From Geitlerinema sp. PCC 7407 (GTDB lineage: Bacteria; Cyanobacteriota; Cyanobacteriia; PCC-7407), in assembly GCF_000317045.1 (NCBI RefSeq), contig NC_019703.1, forward strand, positions 794,501 through 858,500: DNA of 64,000 nucleotides. Direction: 5' to 3'. This document shows, piece after piece, positions 47,762 to 57,210 of the stretch. A program made the position numbers and the translations under genes. Within the stretch, counting starts at the first letter, position 1; each line of letters begins with the position of its first letter. The notes under the pieces are model-generated. The model was not told where the DNA came from. It did no database searches and worked only from the letters and a program-made list of their open reading frames with translations.

Positions 47762-48012
47762 TCTTGGTCTTCTTCGTCGTGGGGGAAGCCAACCTCGTCT
47801 TCGGAGCGTCTTAGGAGGCTTTCTTTCACTTGCTCTTTGTGCTGGCGGTGCTCAGCCATGAGCTGCCGAGCGCCTTCTTCAACGGACTGGGCTTGACGTT
47901 CTTCTTCGCTCATCACTTCGTGCTCGGCACGGTTGAGCATCGTCTCTTTGACATGTTCGTCGTGGTGCCGCTGCTCGGCCAAGCGCTCGCGGGCTGCTTC
48001 TTGCTCATTCAT
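47758..48012 (-). CDS. Small charged protein with internal duplication
   Basis: The 84-residue protein is rich in Glu, His, Arg and Gln and has no hydrophobic core; it is probably a long helix or disordered. It contains two copies of a 27-residue unit, at residues 7-33 and 48-74. Fifteen of 27 positions match by my count, including ARxxxAE and EHEV/EDEV. I know no named family. Its stop overlaps the stop of the GTPase gene (TTAA). The gene may be real, as frame, start and duplication are consistent. Confidence 0.65.
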   Translation of the reverse strand: MNEQEAARERLAEQRHHDEHVKETMLNRAEHEVMSEEERQAQSVEEGARQLMAEHRQHKEQVKESLLRRSEDEVGFPHDEEDQD

Positions 48013-48096
48013 GGTGACTCTGGGGGGCGCATCTTCAAAGGTCTACCTTAACGGTGCCATAGGCCCCTGGCGTCCTTGCGCCCGGCGTGCAAAAGT

Positions 48097-48924
48097 TCAC
48101 ACGCTCGGGGCGCCCTTGAGGGTGTCGGCTGCGATCGCCGTCAGCTGGGCGATCGCGGCGAGATCAGGGGCTGCTGTAGTTTCGTTCATCGACAGCCACA
48201 GCAGAAACTCAATGTTGCCCGCAGGACCCAGCAGAGGCGACCAAGTTAGACCGCTGTAGTGCCAGCCCAGATCCTGAGCGGCAGAGAGAACGCGGGCGAT
48301 CGCCTCTGCCTGATCGGCTGTGCTGCGGACGACGCCTTTTTTGCCCACCTTTTCTCGCCCCACCTCGAACTGGGGCTTGACCAGCAGCACCACCTCTCGC
48401 GGCGATCGCATCAGACGCCACATCGCTGGCAGCACCTTGGTCAAAGAAATAAACGACACGTCCACCACGCCCAAATCTGGCACCGTCGCCCCCTCGCCAT
48501 ACAGCTCCGACGGCTCCAGGTATCGGAGATTGGTGCGCTCCCGCAAGATCACCCGCGAGTCTTGGCGCAGCTTCCAGGCTACCTGCCCGTAGCCCACATC
48601 GATGCCGTAGACCTGCACGGCCCCGCTCTGGAGCAGGCAGTCCGTAAAGCCGCCGGTCGAAATGCCGCCATCTAGACAAACTCGCCCTTCGACAGCAATG
48701 CCAAAGGCCGCGATCGCCTTCGCCAGCTTTTCGCCGCCCCGAGATACGTAGGGCGAGCGCGCCTTCACCGCGATCCGGTCATCTTCGCTGACCAGCGTTC
48801 CCGGCTTGTCAATCTGCTGCTGATTGACCGTCACCTCCCCAGCTCGAATAAGCCGCTGGGCCTGCTGCCGAGACGGGCAAAGATCCAGCTCTACCAACCG
48901 ATTGTCCAGTCGCTGCTTGGCCAA
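48097..48924 (-). CDS. tlyA: TlyA-family rRNA 2'-O-methyltransferase
   Basis: The 275-residue protein has an N-terminal S4 RNA-binding domain (RLDNRLVELDLCPSRQQAQR, IRAGEVTVNQ) and a FtsJ-like Rossmann methyltransferase domain (CLDGGISTGGFTDCLLQSGA, VDVSFISLTKVLPA, VVLLVKPQFEVGR). TlyA methylates cytidines of 16S and 23S rRNA; some were called haemolysins. I start at the TTG at 48924, giving the family start MAKQRLD; a longer frame from 49011 would add 29 residues. No partner gene is adjacent. Confidence 0.9.
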   Translation of the reverse strand: MAKQRLDNRLVELDLCPSRQQAQRLIRAGEVTVNQQQIDKPGTLVSEDDRIAVKARSPYVSRGGEKLAKAIAAFGIAVEGRVCLDGGISTGGFTDCLLQSGAVQVYGIDVGYGQVAWKLRQDSRVILRERTNLRYLEPSELYGEGATVPDLGVVDVSFISLTKVLPAMWRLMRSPREVVLLVKPQFEVGREKVGKKGVVRSTADQAEAIARVLSAAQDLGWHYSGLTWSPLLGPAGNIEFLLWLSMNETTAAPDLAAIAQLTAIAADTLKGAPSV

Positions 48925-49284
48925 AAGTCTATCGCTCCCAAGGAATATCGCACCGGGTCCCAAAGCCCCAGGCCGTCTTTTATTGTCCCTGAAGAGCCAC
49001 CGCTCGGACAAAGGACCGCCGCGATCGCCCCGCCGTCAACCTTTCAAGAAATCCTGCACAATCGCTATATTCCCGATTTCTCGCTTAAAATTCCCGTGGG
49101 CTGTGAGGAGTTCATCCTGCAACTTTCCTGTTGTCATCGCTACTTGTCTGTTCCAAACAATTCTGTTGAAATCTTTCGTTTTCAATTTCCTTCATCTGGA
49201 TGACAACGGGTGAGATGTCCTCAACGGATCATCTCAAGCCCTACAGACTCTGTGGTTAACATCTTTTGTTGAGGAGACAATTCA
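48925..49284. other. Divergent spacer before mscL
   Basis: This stretch lies between tlyA (leftward) and mscL (rightward). No gene is convincing. It should contain both promoters; the mscL start has a TTGAGGAGACA-type binding site. Confidence 0.45.
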
Positions 49285-49746
49285 ATGACTGTTAGACGCG
49301 GCCATGAGGCAACGCTCGGCTTTCTGCAAGCGTTCAAAGAGTTTGCGCTAAAAGGCAACGTAGTAGATTTGGCGGTTGCCGTCGTTATTGGTGCTGCTTT
49401 CGGCAAGATCATTGCGTCTTTGGTCGAAGACATCATCATGCCGTCCGTCGTGAATCCCCTCGTGAATCTCACGACCCAGGGCGGAGACTGGCGGGAGCTC
49501 ACGGTCGGACCCGGCATCAAAATTGGTAGCTTTTTGGGGACGGTCCTCGACTTTGCGATCGTCGCCTTTGCGCTTTTCGTTGTCGTGACGCTGATCCAGC
49601 GCCTCACCCAGCGCAAAAAGGCCGAAGAAGTAGCTGCCGCTCCATCTGAGCGCGAGTGCCCCTACTGCCTCTCGACCATCCCTGCGGCAGCCAGTCGCTG
49701 CCCCCACTGCACCTCAGAGGTGACGCCCCAAGGTCCAGCTCTCTAG
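49285..49746 (+). CDS. mscL: Large-conductance mechanosensitive channel MscL with C-terminal zinc ribbon
   Basis: The 153-residue channel opens on membrane tension and releases osmolytes. It has the usual amphipathic start (LGFLQAFKEFALKGNVVDLA), TM1 (29-48, VDLAVAVVIGAAFGKIIASL) and TM2 (near 82-104). The C-terminus carries C125, C128, C139 and C142 in CPYCLSTIPAAASRCPHC, a zinc-ribbon pattern. This tail is not part of the E. coli channel, but similar tails occur in other bacterial MscL annotations. The gene has an AGGAG binding site and a hairpin downstream. Confidence 0.94.
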   Translation: MTVRRGHEATLGFLQAFKEFALKGNVVDLAVAVVIGAAFGKIIASLVEDIIMPSVVNPLVNLTTQGGDWRELTVGPGIKIGSFLGTVLDFAIVAFALFVVVTLIQRLTQRKKAEEVAAAPSERECPYCLSTIPAAASRCPHCTSEVTPQGPAL

Positions 49747-49765
49747 TAAAATCAGCCCCACGACG

Positions 49766-49801
49766 CCTAAGCACTGCATCCCAAGCTTGGCAGTGCTTAG
49801 G
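49766..49801 (+). terminator. Hairpin after mscL
   Basis: CCTAAGCACTGC (49766-49777) pairs with its complement at 49790-49801. The loop contains most of a smaller palindrome, CCAAGCTTGG. It has no T-run. It lies about 20 bp after the stop codon. Confidence 0.65.
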
Positions 49802-49853
49802 TGTTGATGATTGGCCCAATCCCGTCAATGCTGTTCCCCTCCCAGGAGCGTGT

Positions 49854-50372
49854 ATGCCCCAGCCCCCTCGCCAGCCCTTAACCCCTGCCTCTACCGATCC
49901 GCGGCACGGCACGCTGCGCCGCCTGAAGTCCCTGAGCACGCTCCTCGACAATGCGGTGACAATTCCGGGAATTAACTATCGCGTGGGGCTCGATCCGCTG
50001 CTGGGGCTGATTCCGGGGGCTGGCGACTTGGCGGGGGTGGTGTTCTCGACCTACATCGTGCTGCAAGCGGCCCGCTGGCGGCTGCCCAAGGAGACCATCG
50101 GCCGGATGGTGTTCAATATTCTCTGCGAGGCGTTGGTGGGGACAGTGCCGGTGGTTGGCGACATCTTTGATGTGGCGTGGAAGGCCAATGCCAAGAACGT
50201 TGCGCTGCTCGAAGCTCACATTGCCCAGCCCCGGACCAGCCCGCAGAGCGATCGCTGGTTTGTGGCGCTGCTGATCGGTGGCTTCCTGGTGATCATGCTG
50301 GCCTTGCTGGCCGTCAGCTTGGTGAGCCTGTACTGGCTGATCCAGTGGCTGGCAGGGGCGATCGCCCCCTAA
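49854..50372 (+). CDS. DUF4112 domain-containing membrane protein
   Basis: The 172-residue protein has the DUF4112 signature LLDNAVTIPGINYRVGLDPL, followed by LIPGAGDLAGVVFSTYIVLQ, VPVVGDIFDVAWKANAKN, and two hydrophobic helices (near 50-70 and 130-160). The role of this family is unknown. I start at the ATG at 49854, which has an AGGAG binding site; the open frame reaches further up to 49656 but overlaps mscL. Confidence 0.87.
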   Translation: MPQPPRQPLTPASTDPRHGTLRRLKSLSTLLDNAVTIPGINYRVGLDPLLGLIPGAGDLAGVVFSTYIVLQAARWRLPKETIGRMVFNILCEALVGTVPVVGDIFDVAWKANAKNVALLEAHIAQPRTSPQSDRWFVALLIGGFLVIMLALLAVSLVSLYWLIQWLAGAIAP

Positions 50373-50526
50373 ATGCCCTCGTAAACCTTGCTCAAAACCC
50401 CTCTCCCGGCGCGCTAGCCCTCCTTCTCCAGCGAGATGCTGAGAAATGCCCAAGCTTCAGACAATATCGTTGATTCTCCAAAATTAACGATAAAAAAACG
50501 CGGTCTAGGCCGCTTGAGAGGCTTGT

Positions 50527-52176
50527 ATGGCAAACAACATTGAATTTCAGCTATTTGCTCCCTACAACCAAGGTGCAGCACTGATTGGCTCGTTCTCCGA
50601 CTGGGAAGAAATCCCCATGAAAAAAGGAGACGATGGCTACTTTCGAACTCAAGTTGCTCTAGAAGACGGCGAATATCACTACAAATTCCGGGTCCAGTCC
50701 CGCAGCTGGTTCCTCGAGCCCGACGCCTGGGTCGACATCGTTGATCCCTACGCCACAGACGTCGACTCCCCCACGCAAAACGGCGTCGTGCGCATCAAAG
50801 ACGGCCAGATCATCGTGGATACCTACGTCTGGCAAAACGACGACAAGCCCCTGCCCCCGGACCACGAGCTGGTCATCTACGAGATGCACATCAGCGACTT
50901 TTCGGGCGGCGAAGACGATCCCCTCGAGCGGGGCAAATTCCGCCACGTGATCGAAAAGCTCGACTACCTGTGCGACCTGGGCGTAAACGCCATCGAAATC
51001 ATGCCCGTCAAGGAATACCCCGGAGACTACAGCTGGGGCTACAATCCCCGCTACTTCTGCGCTGTGGAGTCCAGCTACGGCGGCTCGGACGGGCTCAAGC
51101 GACTGATTGACGAGTGCCACGGGCGGGGCATTCGGGTCATCCTCGACGGCGTCTACAACCACTCCGAAGCCTCCTGCCCCCTCACCCAGATTGACCACGA
51201 CTACTGGTATCACCACGAGCCCCGCGATCCCGACAACAACTGGGGGCCTGAATTTAACTACGAGCACTACGACGACAACCTAGACACCTACCCGGCCCGC
51301 AAATTTATTGGGGATGTGGTGCGCTTCTGGATTGAGGAGTATCACATTGACGGGATTCGCTACGATGCGGCTCGCCAGATGGCCAACTACGACTTTATGC
51401 ACTGGATCGTGCAGGAAACCAAGCAGGCCGCAGGCTCCAAGCCCTTCTACAACATCGCAGAGCATATCCCGGAGACCACGAGCATCACAGGCCTAGAGGG
51501 GCCGATGGATGGCTGCTGGCACGAAAGCTTTTATCACTGCGTGCTGGCCCATATTTGCGGCGATACCTTTGACCTGGAGCCGCTCAAGGACGCCATTGAC
51601 GGCAAGCGACAGGGCTTTTTGGGCGCGACCAACTTGGTCAACTACCTGACCAATCACGACCATAACCATGTGCTGGCAGAACTGGCCGATCGCGACATCT
51701 TTGATGAGGCTGCCTTCAAGCGGGTGAAGCTAGGAGCGGCGCTGCTGATGACGGCGATGGGGGTGCCGCTGATCTGGATGGGCGAAGAGTTTGGCGAGTA
51801 CAAGTACAAGAGCATCGAGCCGTCGAAGATTGAGTGGCCGCTGCTGGCGAATGATCTCAATCAGGGCCTGCTGAACTATTACAAGGGGCTGCTGCACCTG
51901 CGCAAAACGAATCAGGCTCTCTATGGGGAGAATGTGGAGTTTTTCCATGAGAACCCAGAGTCGCGAGTGCTGGCCTACACGCGCTGGAATGATGAGGGCT
52001 CGCGGGTGGTGGTGGTGGCGAATTTCTCGGACCAGTTCCTCGCGGGGTATGCAGTGCCGAACTTCCCGGCAGATGGCACCTGGCACGAGTGGACCGGGGA
52101 CTATGACGTGGAGGTGGGCGATCGCACGCTGATGACAGACTTGCCAGAGTACGAAGCGAAGGTCTTTGTTTGGTAG
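50527..52176 (+). CDS. GH13 alpha-amylase-family glycoside hydrolase or transferase
   Basis: The 549-residue protein has an N-terminal carbohydrate-binding-like (CBM48/early-set) domain (IEFQLFAPYNQGAALIGSFS), a TIM barrel, and a C-terminal beta domain. GH13 conserved regions are visible: DGVYNHS (region I), GIRYDAA with the nucleophile Asp (II), NIAEHIPE with the acid Glu (III), and LTNHDHN (IV). It probably acts on glycogen or starch-like glucans, and is nearest in plan to branching or debranching-type enzymes, but it is shorter than classical GlgB. Exact specificity cannot be set from sequence. A strong hairpin lies between it and pepA. Confidence 0.85.
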   Translation: MANNIEFQLFAPYNQGAALIGSFSDWEEIPMKKGDDGYFRTQVALEDGEYHYKFRVQSRSWFLEPDAWVDIVDPYATDVDSPTQNGVVRIKDGQIIVDTYVWQNDDKPLPPDHELVIYEMHISDFSGGEDDPLERGKFRHVIEKLDYLCDLGVNAIEIMPVKEYPGDYSWGYNPRYFCAVESSYGGSDGLKRLIDECHGRGIRVILDGVYNHSEASCPLTQIDHDYWYHHEPRDPDNNWGPEFNYEHYDDNLDTYPARKFIGDVVRFWIEEYHIDGIRYDAARQMANYDFMHWIVQETKQAAGSKPFYNIAEHIPETTSITGLEGPMDGCWHESFYHCVLAHICGDTFDLEPLKDAIDGKRQGFLGATNLVNYLTNHDHNHVLAELADRDIFDEAAFKRVKLGAALLMTAMGVPLIWMGEEFGEYKYKSIEPSKIEWPLLANDLNQGLLNYYKGLLHLRKTNQALYGENVEFFHENPESRVLAYTRWNDEGSRVVVVANFSDQFLAGYAVPNFPADGTWHEWTGDYDVEVGDRTLMTDLPEYEAKVFVW

Positions 52177-52189
52177 CGTCCTGGCGGTG

Positions 52190-52233
52190 GCCCATCGACT
52201 GCGGTTCTATGGGACCTTGGGCAGTCGATGGGC
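52190..52233. terminator. Hairpin between convergent GH13 and pepA genes
   Basis: GCCCATCGACTGC (52190-52202) pairs perfectly over 13 bp with 52221-52233 around an 18-nt loop. It lies just after the GH13 stop and just beyond the pepA stop, so it can act on both. Confidence 0.75.
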
Positions 52234-52240
52234 TGTGGCC

Positions 52241-53722
52241 TTAGGCGCCAGCGACCCAGTTCACCAGGGTGCGCACGCCGTAGCCGGTTGCGCCGGCGAC
52301 GGTGTAGGAGTCTTCTTTGTCGGCCCAGACGGGACCGGCGATGTCCAGGTGAGCCCAGGGGGTGTCCTTCACAAACTGCTTGAGGAACAGGGCTGCGGTG
52401 ATGGCACCACCGGGGCGGGGGCCGGTGTTTTTCATGTCGGCGATCGGCGACTTGAGGCCATCGAAGTACTTGTCTTCCATGGGCATCGGCCACAGCTTTT
52501 CGCCTGCTTGGTCGGCGGCCTGCTTGAGCTGGTCGGCGATCGCGTCACTGGTGCTCCACAAACCGGCGACGTCGTTCCCTAGGGCGATCACGCAGGCGCC
52601 GGTCAGGGTGGCCAGGTCCACGATGGCGTCGAGGCCCAGCTTGTCCGCAAAGACTAGCGCATCGGCGAGGGTCAGACGACCTTCGGCGTCGGTATTGTTG
52701 ACCTCGATGGTCTTGCCGTTGGAGGCGGTGAGGATGTCACCGGGGCGCATGGCGCGACCGCTGATCATGTTCTCGGTCGCCGCCACGATGAAGTGCACTT
52801 CTGTGTCGGGCTTGAGCTGGCCGACGGCCTTGGCAGCTCCCAGGGTGGCGGCGGCGCCGCCCATGTCCATTTTCATGGTTTCGATGCCGCTGCCGGGGCC
52901 TTTGAGGTTCAGGCCGCCAGAGTCGAAGGTGAGACCTTTGCCGATGATGGCGAGCTTGCGGCGGGGCGTGCCGGCGGGCTTGTAGGTCAGGTGGATGAAT
53001 TTGGGAGGCAGGTCGGAGGCGCGGGCAACGCCCAAGAAAGCGCCCATGCCCAGTTCTTCGCAGTCTGCCTGTTCGAGAATTTCTAGCTCGAGGCCGTGCT
53101 CTTGGGCGATCGCCGTGGCGGTTTCGGCCAGGGTAATGGCGGTGACGGCGTTGGGGGGCGCGGCGACGAGGTGGCGAGCGAGGATCACCCCAGTGCAGAC
53201 TTGCTGAGCCTTGGCAATGCCCGCGGCGGCGGCTTCGTCACCCAGTCCCAGCAGATCGACCTGAGTCGGATCGGGGTTCTTGTCGTCGGTTTCCGACTTG
53301 AAGCGGGTGTCCTTGAAGAGGGCCAGGGTGATGCCTTCCACGATGGCTTGGGCGCTGCTCTCGGGAGAAAAATCGCCCGTTGGTAGGCTCAGACCGACGT
53401 GGGCGCACTTTTCCCGCTTCGCCAGTTTGGCGGCGATCGCCCCGGCCCGGCGCAGACCATCGAGCTTCAGGGCCTCTGCTTTGCCCAGGCCCACGATCAT
53501 CAGCTTGCGAATCGCGCTGCCGCTGCCCACCCGAGTCGCGGCGCTGCTGCCCTCTTTGCCCTTAAACTCTGCCTCGGCAATCAGCTCGGAGAGAATCCCT
53601 GAAAGCGCCTCGTCCAGCTTTGCCAGATCGCCGCTGAGCTCGACAGCGTCTTCAAAAAAGCCGATGGCCAGACCATCTCCGGACCATTCCGAATGGGGCG
53701 TGTTAATCCCTCGAAAATCCAT
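52241..53722 (-). CDS. pepA: Leucyl aminopeptidase (M17)
   Basis: The 493-residue enzyme is a hexameric M17 zinc or manganese aminopeptidase that trims N-terminal residues from peptides in the cytosol. The C-terminal catalytic domain has [14 protein letters not shown] with metal and lysine ligands, the diagnostic NNTDAEGRL motif, DLATLTGAC, and the final [10 protein letters not shown] segment. The N-terminal domain is more divergent as usual. E. coli PepA also binds DNA at cer; that role is not predictable here. The ATG at 53722 is the natural start. Confidence 0.96.
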   Translation of the reverse strand: MDFRGINTPHSEWSGDGLAIGFFEDAVELSGDLAKLDEALSGILSELIAEAEFKGKEGSSAATRVGSGSAIRKLMIVGLGKAEALKLDGLRRAGAIAAKLAKREKCAHVGLSLPTGDFSPESSAQAIVEGITLALFKDTRFKSETDDKNPDPTQVDLLGLGDEAAAAGIAKAQQVCTGVILARHLVAAPPNAVTAITLAETATAIAQEHGLELEILEQADCEELGMGAFLGVARASDLPPKFIHLTYKPAGTPRRKLAIIGKGLTFDSGGLNLKGPGSGIETMKMDMGGAAATLGAAKAVGQLKPDTEVHFIVAATENMISGRAMRPGDILTASNGKTIEVNNTDAEGRLTLADALVFADKLGLDAIVDLATLTGACVIALGNDVAGLWSTSDAIADQLKQAADQAGEKLWPMPMEDKYFDGLKSPIADMKNTGPRPGGAITAALFLKQFVKDTPWAHLDIAGPVWADKEDSYTVAGATGYGVRTLVNWVAGA

Positions 53723-54122
53723 GCTGTGCTATTCCTAACTCGAAGTACCTGCAACGGTTTGCAGCGCTTCGCACCGAATGGATGGTGACCTTTCCTCGGG
53801 GGATGGGGTCTTTCCTTGTCCTTCAATGCCCAAACGCTTGGGGAAAAATGCTCCCCTTTCTTTAGACTATTGTGACGCACTCCCAATGCCCAACCGCTGA
53901 GGCGCGGTGGCGTAGGCCGCTGCTTCCTTGTCCGAAATGCTCGTTTGGTGAAGCTTGTGCCAGAAGGAGCAGGGAGACAGCGCAAAAATCCCCCAGACTG
54001 ACGAGCCGGAACTTCGGGGTGCGGGCGATGCGTCATTCCCTTCGGCAAGTTGGACCGCGAAATATTTCAGAATCTGCTAAAACAGCAACAGGATTTGTCC
54101 GCCCCGGGGCCAAGGAGATGGA
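53723..54122. other. Divergent spacer between pepA and slt
   Basis: Promoters for both genes must be here. Short leftward and rightward frames (53581-54048, 53872-54129) look like chance. I see no RNA gene. Confidence 0.45.
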
Positions 54123-56327
54123 ATGCTAAAACGACGCAGAAACCAAGTGCTGATAGTGGCAGGCTCTGGTCTCTGTGCGCTGCTGTTGGGCGCTGCCCTG
54201 CCCATGACCCAAAGCCCCGGATCGCCCCTGCGCTTTGACTGGCTGACTCGCTGGACGGCGATCGCCCCCTGGCAGTCCACCGCCGCTCTCCGGATCCAAG
54301 CGGTGCCTACGGGAGCCGTCGCGGCTCTGGTGTCCCAGACCCCCGCTCAGCGGGCCGAGAAGCTGCAAGCCCTCGCCGAAGACCGCAACTCCCCCGATCG
54401 CGCCCAGGCCCGCTATCTCCTAGCCAGTGACCTGATCCGCCAGGGTCGCGGTGAGGCCGCCGTTGCTCTCCTGGAAAACCTTGAGCAAGACTACCCGCTG
54501 ATGGCGCCCTACATTGCCCTTCAGCGGGCGCAGGCCTACAGCTTGGCAGGCGGAAACCCTCAAAAGGCCGAAGCGGCCTGGCAAGCGCTGCTGAAGAAAT
54601 ATCCCCAGGAGCCCGTTGCCGCAGAGGCGCTGTACATCCTGGGCCAAAAAGACCCCAGCTACTGGGACCGCGCGATCGCCGACTTTCCGGCCCATCCCCG
54701 CAGCGTCGAAATCGCCCAAACCCGTCTGCGCCAAAAACCCGGTCAGCCGGAGCTCCTGCTGCTGATTACTCGCCACGGGCTCTACCTCAAAAACTATCTC
54801 ACCTACCTCAACCAGCTTGCTGAGCGGCCCCCCGCCTCCCTCACTCCCGAAGACTGGGAGGCGATCGCCTTTGGCTACTGGGAAAAGCAGGCCTACGGCG
54901 AAGCGGGCCGCGCCTACGCCCGAGCCCCCCAAACCCCGCGCAACCTCTATCGGGCCGGTCGAGGCTTGCAGCTGGCTGAGCAAACCGCCGCCGCCCGCCA
55001 GGCCTACCAGCGCCTCATTCAGACCTTCCCAGAGGCCGAAGAAACCGCCACCGGCCTGATTCGCCTGGCGGCGGTCTCCGACGCCAAAGCCGCCGTCCCC
55101 TATCTTGATCAGGTCCTCGATCGCTTCGCCGATCAGCTCCCCGAGAAGGCCGCCGAAGCCCTCGTCGACAAAGCAGAAATCCTGGACAGTCTCAACAGTC
55201 GCACCTCCGCCCAGCAGGCGCGCCAGTCCGTCCTGAGCCAGTACGGCTCCACCGAAGCCGCCGCCGAGATGCGCTGGCAGCAGGCCCAGCGCCTAGCCAA
55301 ATCCGGCGACCTGCGGAGCGCCTGGCAGTGGGCTCAGCCCATCACCGAACAGAATCCCACCAGCGAGATTGCCCCGCAGGCCGCTTTTTGGGTGGGTAAA
55401 TGGGCCGAGCGCCTCGGCAACGCCCAAGAAGCCCGCTCTGCCTTCCGGTTCGTCCTCAGCAACTATCCCGAGTCCTACTACGCCTGGCGATCGGCCAATA
55501 TTTTGGGCCTAGACGTGGGTGGCTTTGACACCGTGCGCAGCCTGACCCCCGAAGTCGTCAAGGCCCCCCAGCGCTTTGATCTGATCGCTGGCTCCGAGGT
55601 GCTGCGGGAGCTGCACCGCCTCGGCCAAGATCAAGATGCCTGGACCCGCTGGCAAATGGAATTTAAAAATTTCATGGAGCCCACTGTCGCGGAACAGTTT
55701 ACCGACGGCATTGTGCGCTTGGGGGTTGGCGACAATCTCGAAGGCCTGTTCATGATTTCCAGCCTGGCCTGGCGCGAAAATCCCGAGGATCAAAAGCAGT
55801 ACCAGGCCCTGCGCAAGCAGCCCGCCTACTGGCAAGCGCTCTATCCCTTCCCCTTCCGAGAGACGATCGAAAAGCAGGCCCAGGCCAATCAGCTCAATCC
55901 GCTGCTCGTAACGGCCCTGATCCGCCAGGAATCTCGCTTTGAGCCGGCCATTGAGTCAGTGGTAGGGGCCACGGGCCTGATGCAGGTGATGCCGGAAACC
56001 GCAGACTGGATCGCCAGCCAGACGAAGTGGAAAGGGTACTCTCTGGCCAAGCCTGAAGACAACATCAAGTTTGGGACTTGGTACCTAGATCACACTCACG
56101 AAGAATACGGCAACAATTCTCTCTTGGCGGTCGCGAGCTACAATGCAGGGCCCGGTAGCGTTGCGGGATGGCTCAAGGAGTGGGGCGGCCGCGATGTGGA
56201 TGAGTTCGTAGAGGGAATCCCCTTCCCGGAAACGCGCGGCTACGTGAAGTCTGTCTTCGAGAACTACTGGAACTACGCTCGGATCTATAGCCCTCAGATT
56301 GCTGAGCTAGTCGCATCCCAGCGCTAG
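54123..56327 (+). CDS. slt: Soluble lytic murein transglycosylase (Slt70-like)
   Basis: The 734-residue protein has an N-terminal signal or membrane anchor (residues 7-27), a long superhelical region of TPR-like helices, and a C-terminal SLT domain. That domain has the catalytic Glu in LLVTALIRQESRFEPAIES and GATGLMQVMPETADWIA, followed by LLAVASYNAGPGSVAGWL. It cleaves peptidoglycan glycan strands to 1,6-anhydro-muropeptides in the periplasm. The gene starts with ATG at 54123. Confidence 0.93.
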   Translation: MLKRRRNQVLIVAGSGLCALLLGAALPMTQSPGSPLRFDWLTRWTAIAPWQSTAALRIQAVPTGAVAALVSQTPAQRAEKLQALAEDRNSPDRAQARYLLASDLIRQGRGEAAVALLENLEQDYPLMAPYIALQRAQAYSLAGGNPQKAEAAWQALLKKYPQEPVAAEALYILGQKDPSYWDRAIADFPAHPRSVEIAQTRLRQKPGQPELLLLITRHGLYLKNYLTYLNQLAERPPASLTPEDWEAIAFGYWEKQAYGEAGRAYARAPQTPRNLYRAGRGLQLAEQTAAARQAYQRLIQTFPEAEETATGLIRLAAVSDAKAAVPYLDQVLDRFADQLPEKAAEALVDKAEILDSLNSRTSAQQARQSVLSQYGSTEAAAEMRWQQAQRLAKSGDLRSAWQWAQPITEQNPTSEIAPQAAFWVGKWAERLGNAQEARSAFRFVLSNYPESYYAWRSANILGLDVGGFDTVRSLTPEVVKAPQRFDLIAGSEVLRELHRLGQDQDAWTRWQMEFKNFMEPTVAEQFTDGIVRLGVGDNLEGLFMISSLAWRENPEDQKQYQALRKQPAYWQALYPFPFRETIEKQAQANQLNPLLVTALIRQESRFEPAIESVVGATGLMQVMPETADWIASQTKWKGYSLAKPEDNIKFGTWYLDHTHEEYGNNSLLAVASYNAGPGSVAGWLKEWGGRDVDEFVEGIPFPETRGYVKSVFENYWNYARIYSPQIAELVASQR

Positions 56328-56520
56328 CAGCAAAGGGCATTGGACCTGTGGAGAGAAATGGGGTGCGGGAGCGGCCCCTTTGAGGCAGTCGGCGTGGGGC
56401 GGGCGCGAAACGGGACGATGAGGGGAGTCTAGGACCTCAAGCGTCTACCGAGAGCGAAGGTTCGAGCGATCGGGGTTGGGAGTCTCAAGGCGATCGCCCG
56501 TGCCCAAGCTCAGGCCGCCT

Positions 56521-57129
56521 CTATTTTTGGTGGTCGGCATCCTCAAGCAGACTCATCCCCGACAGTGGCCGGTAGGTGTAGTTGTGGCGAGGAGTTTTCT
56601 GAATGTCTTCTTTGATGCCGTCGAGGTCAATGTAGCGATCGGCTACGTTGATCAGACTGTCGCTGGTCATCGATCGCAAGCTGACCACCTCAACTCGCAC
56701 ACCGCGATAGCTCACCGCATCCACCGCATAGGCCAGGTCGCCGTCCCCGCTGACCAGCACCGCTGTGTCGTAGGAGCCCACCAGCGCCATCATATCCACC
56801 GCGATTTCAACATCAAGATTGGCTTTTTTGGACCCGTCGGGCAGCTGAACCAAATCCTTGGAAATGACGCGGTAGCCGTTTCGGCGCATCCACAGCAAGA
56901 AACCCTGCTGCTTTTCATTGGTGCGATCGACGCCTGTGTAGAAAAACGATCGCAGAAGTCTCGAGCCTGCCGTCAACCGACACAACAACTTGGTGTAGTC
57001 AATCTCAATTCCCAGCTGCAGCGCAGCGTAAAAGAGATTGGAGCCATCGATGAAAATGGCAACGCGACCGCGATTCTCCAAAACCTGCTCTGGTGTGAAG
57101 ACGCAGTCGTTATCTATGTTGTGCAACAT
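56521..57129 (-). CDS. LabA-like NYN-domain protein
   Basis: The 202-residue protein has a NYN (PIN-like) nuclease-type domain: RVAIFIDGSNLFYAALQLG with the first Asp, NLDVEIAVDMMAL with the middle Asp, and VLVSGDGDLAYAVDAV with the third pair. This matches LabA-like proteins; LabA of Synechococcus elongatus acts in circadian output through KaiC and RpaA. Several paralogs exist in cyanobacteria and their substrates are unknown, so I do not call it labA. The ATG at 57129 fits the family start. metG lies upstream on the same strand. Confidence 0.85.
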   Translation of the reverse strand: MLHNIDNDCVFTPEQVLENRGRVAIFIDGSNLFYAALQLGIEIDYTKLLCRLTAGSRLLRSFFYTGVDRTNEKQQGFLLWMRRNGYRVISKDLVQLPDGSKKANLDVEIAVDMMALVGSYDTAVLVSGDGDLAYAVDAVSYRGVRVEVVSLRSMTSDSLINVADRYIDLDGIKEDIQKTPRHNYTYRPLSGMSLLEDADHQK

Positions 57130-57210
57130 GGTTTTTAAGCCTCATTTTTTTATGATTGTTTGTCTGCAATGGATGGTTACTCTCCTCGCACGCCGGTTTG
57201 ATTCCATCCC

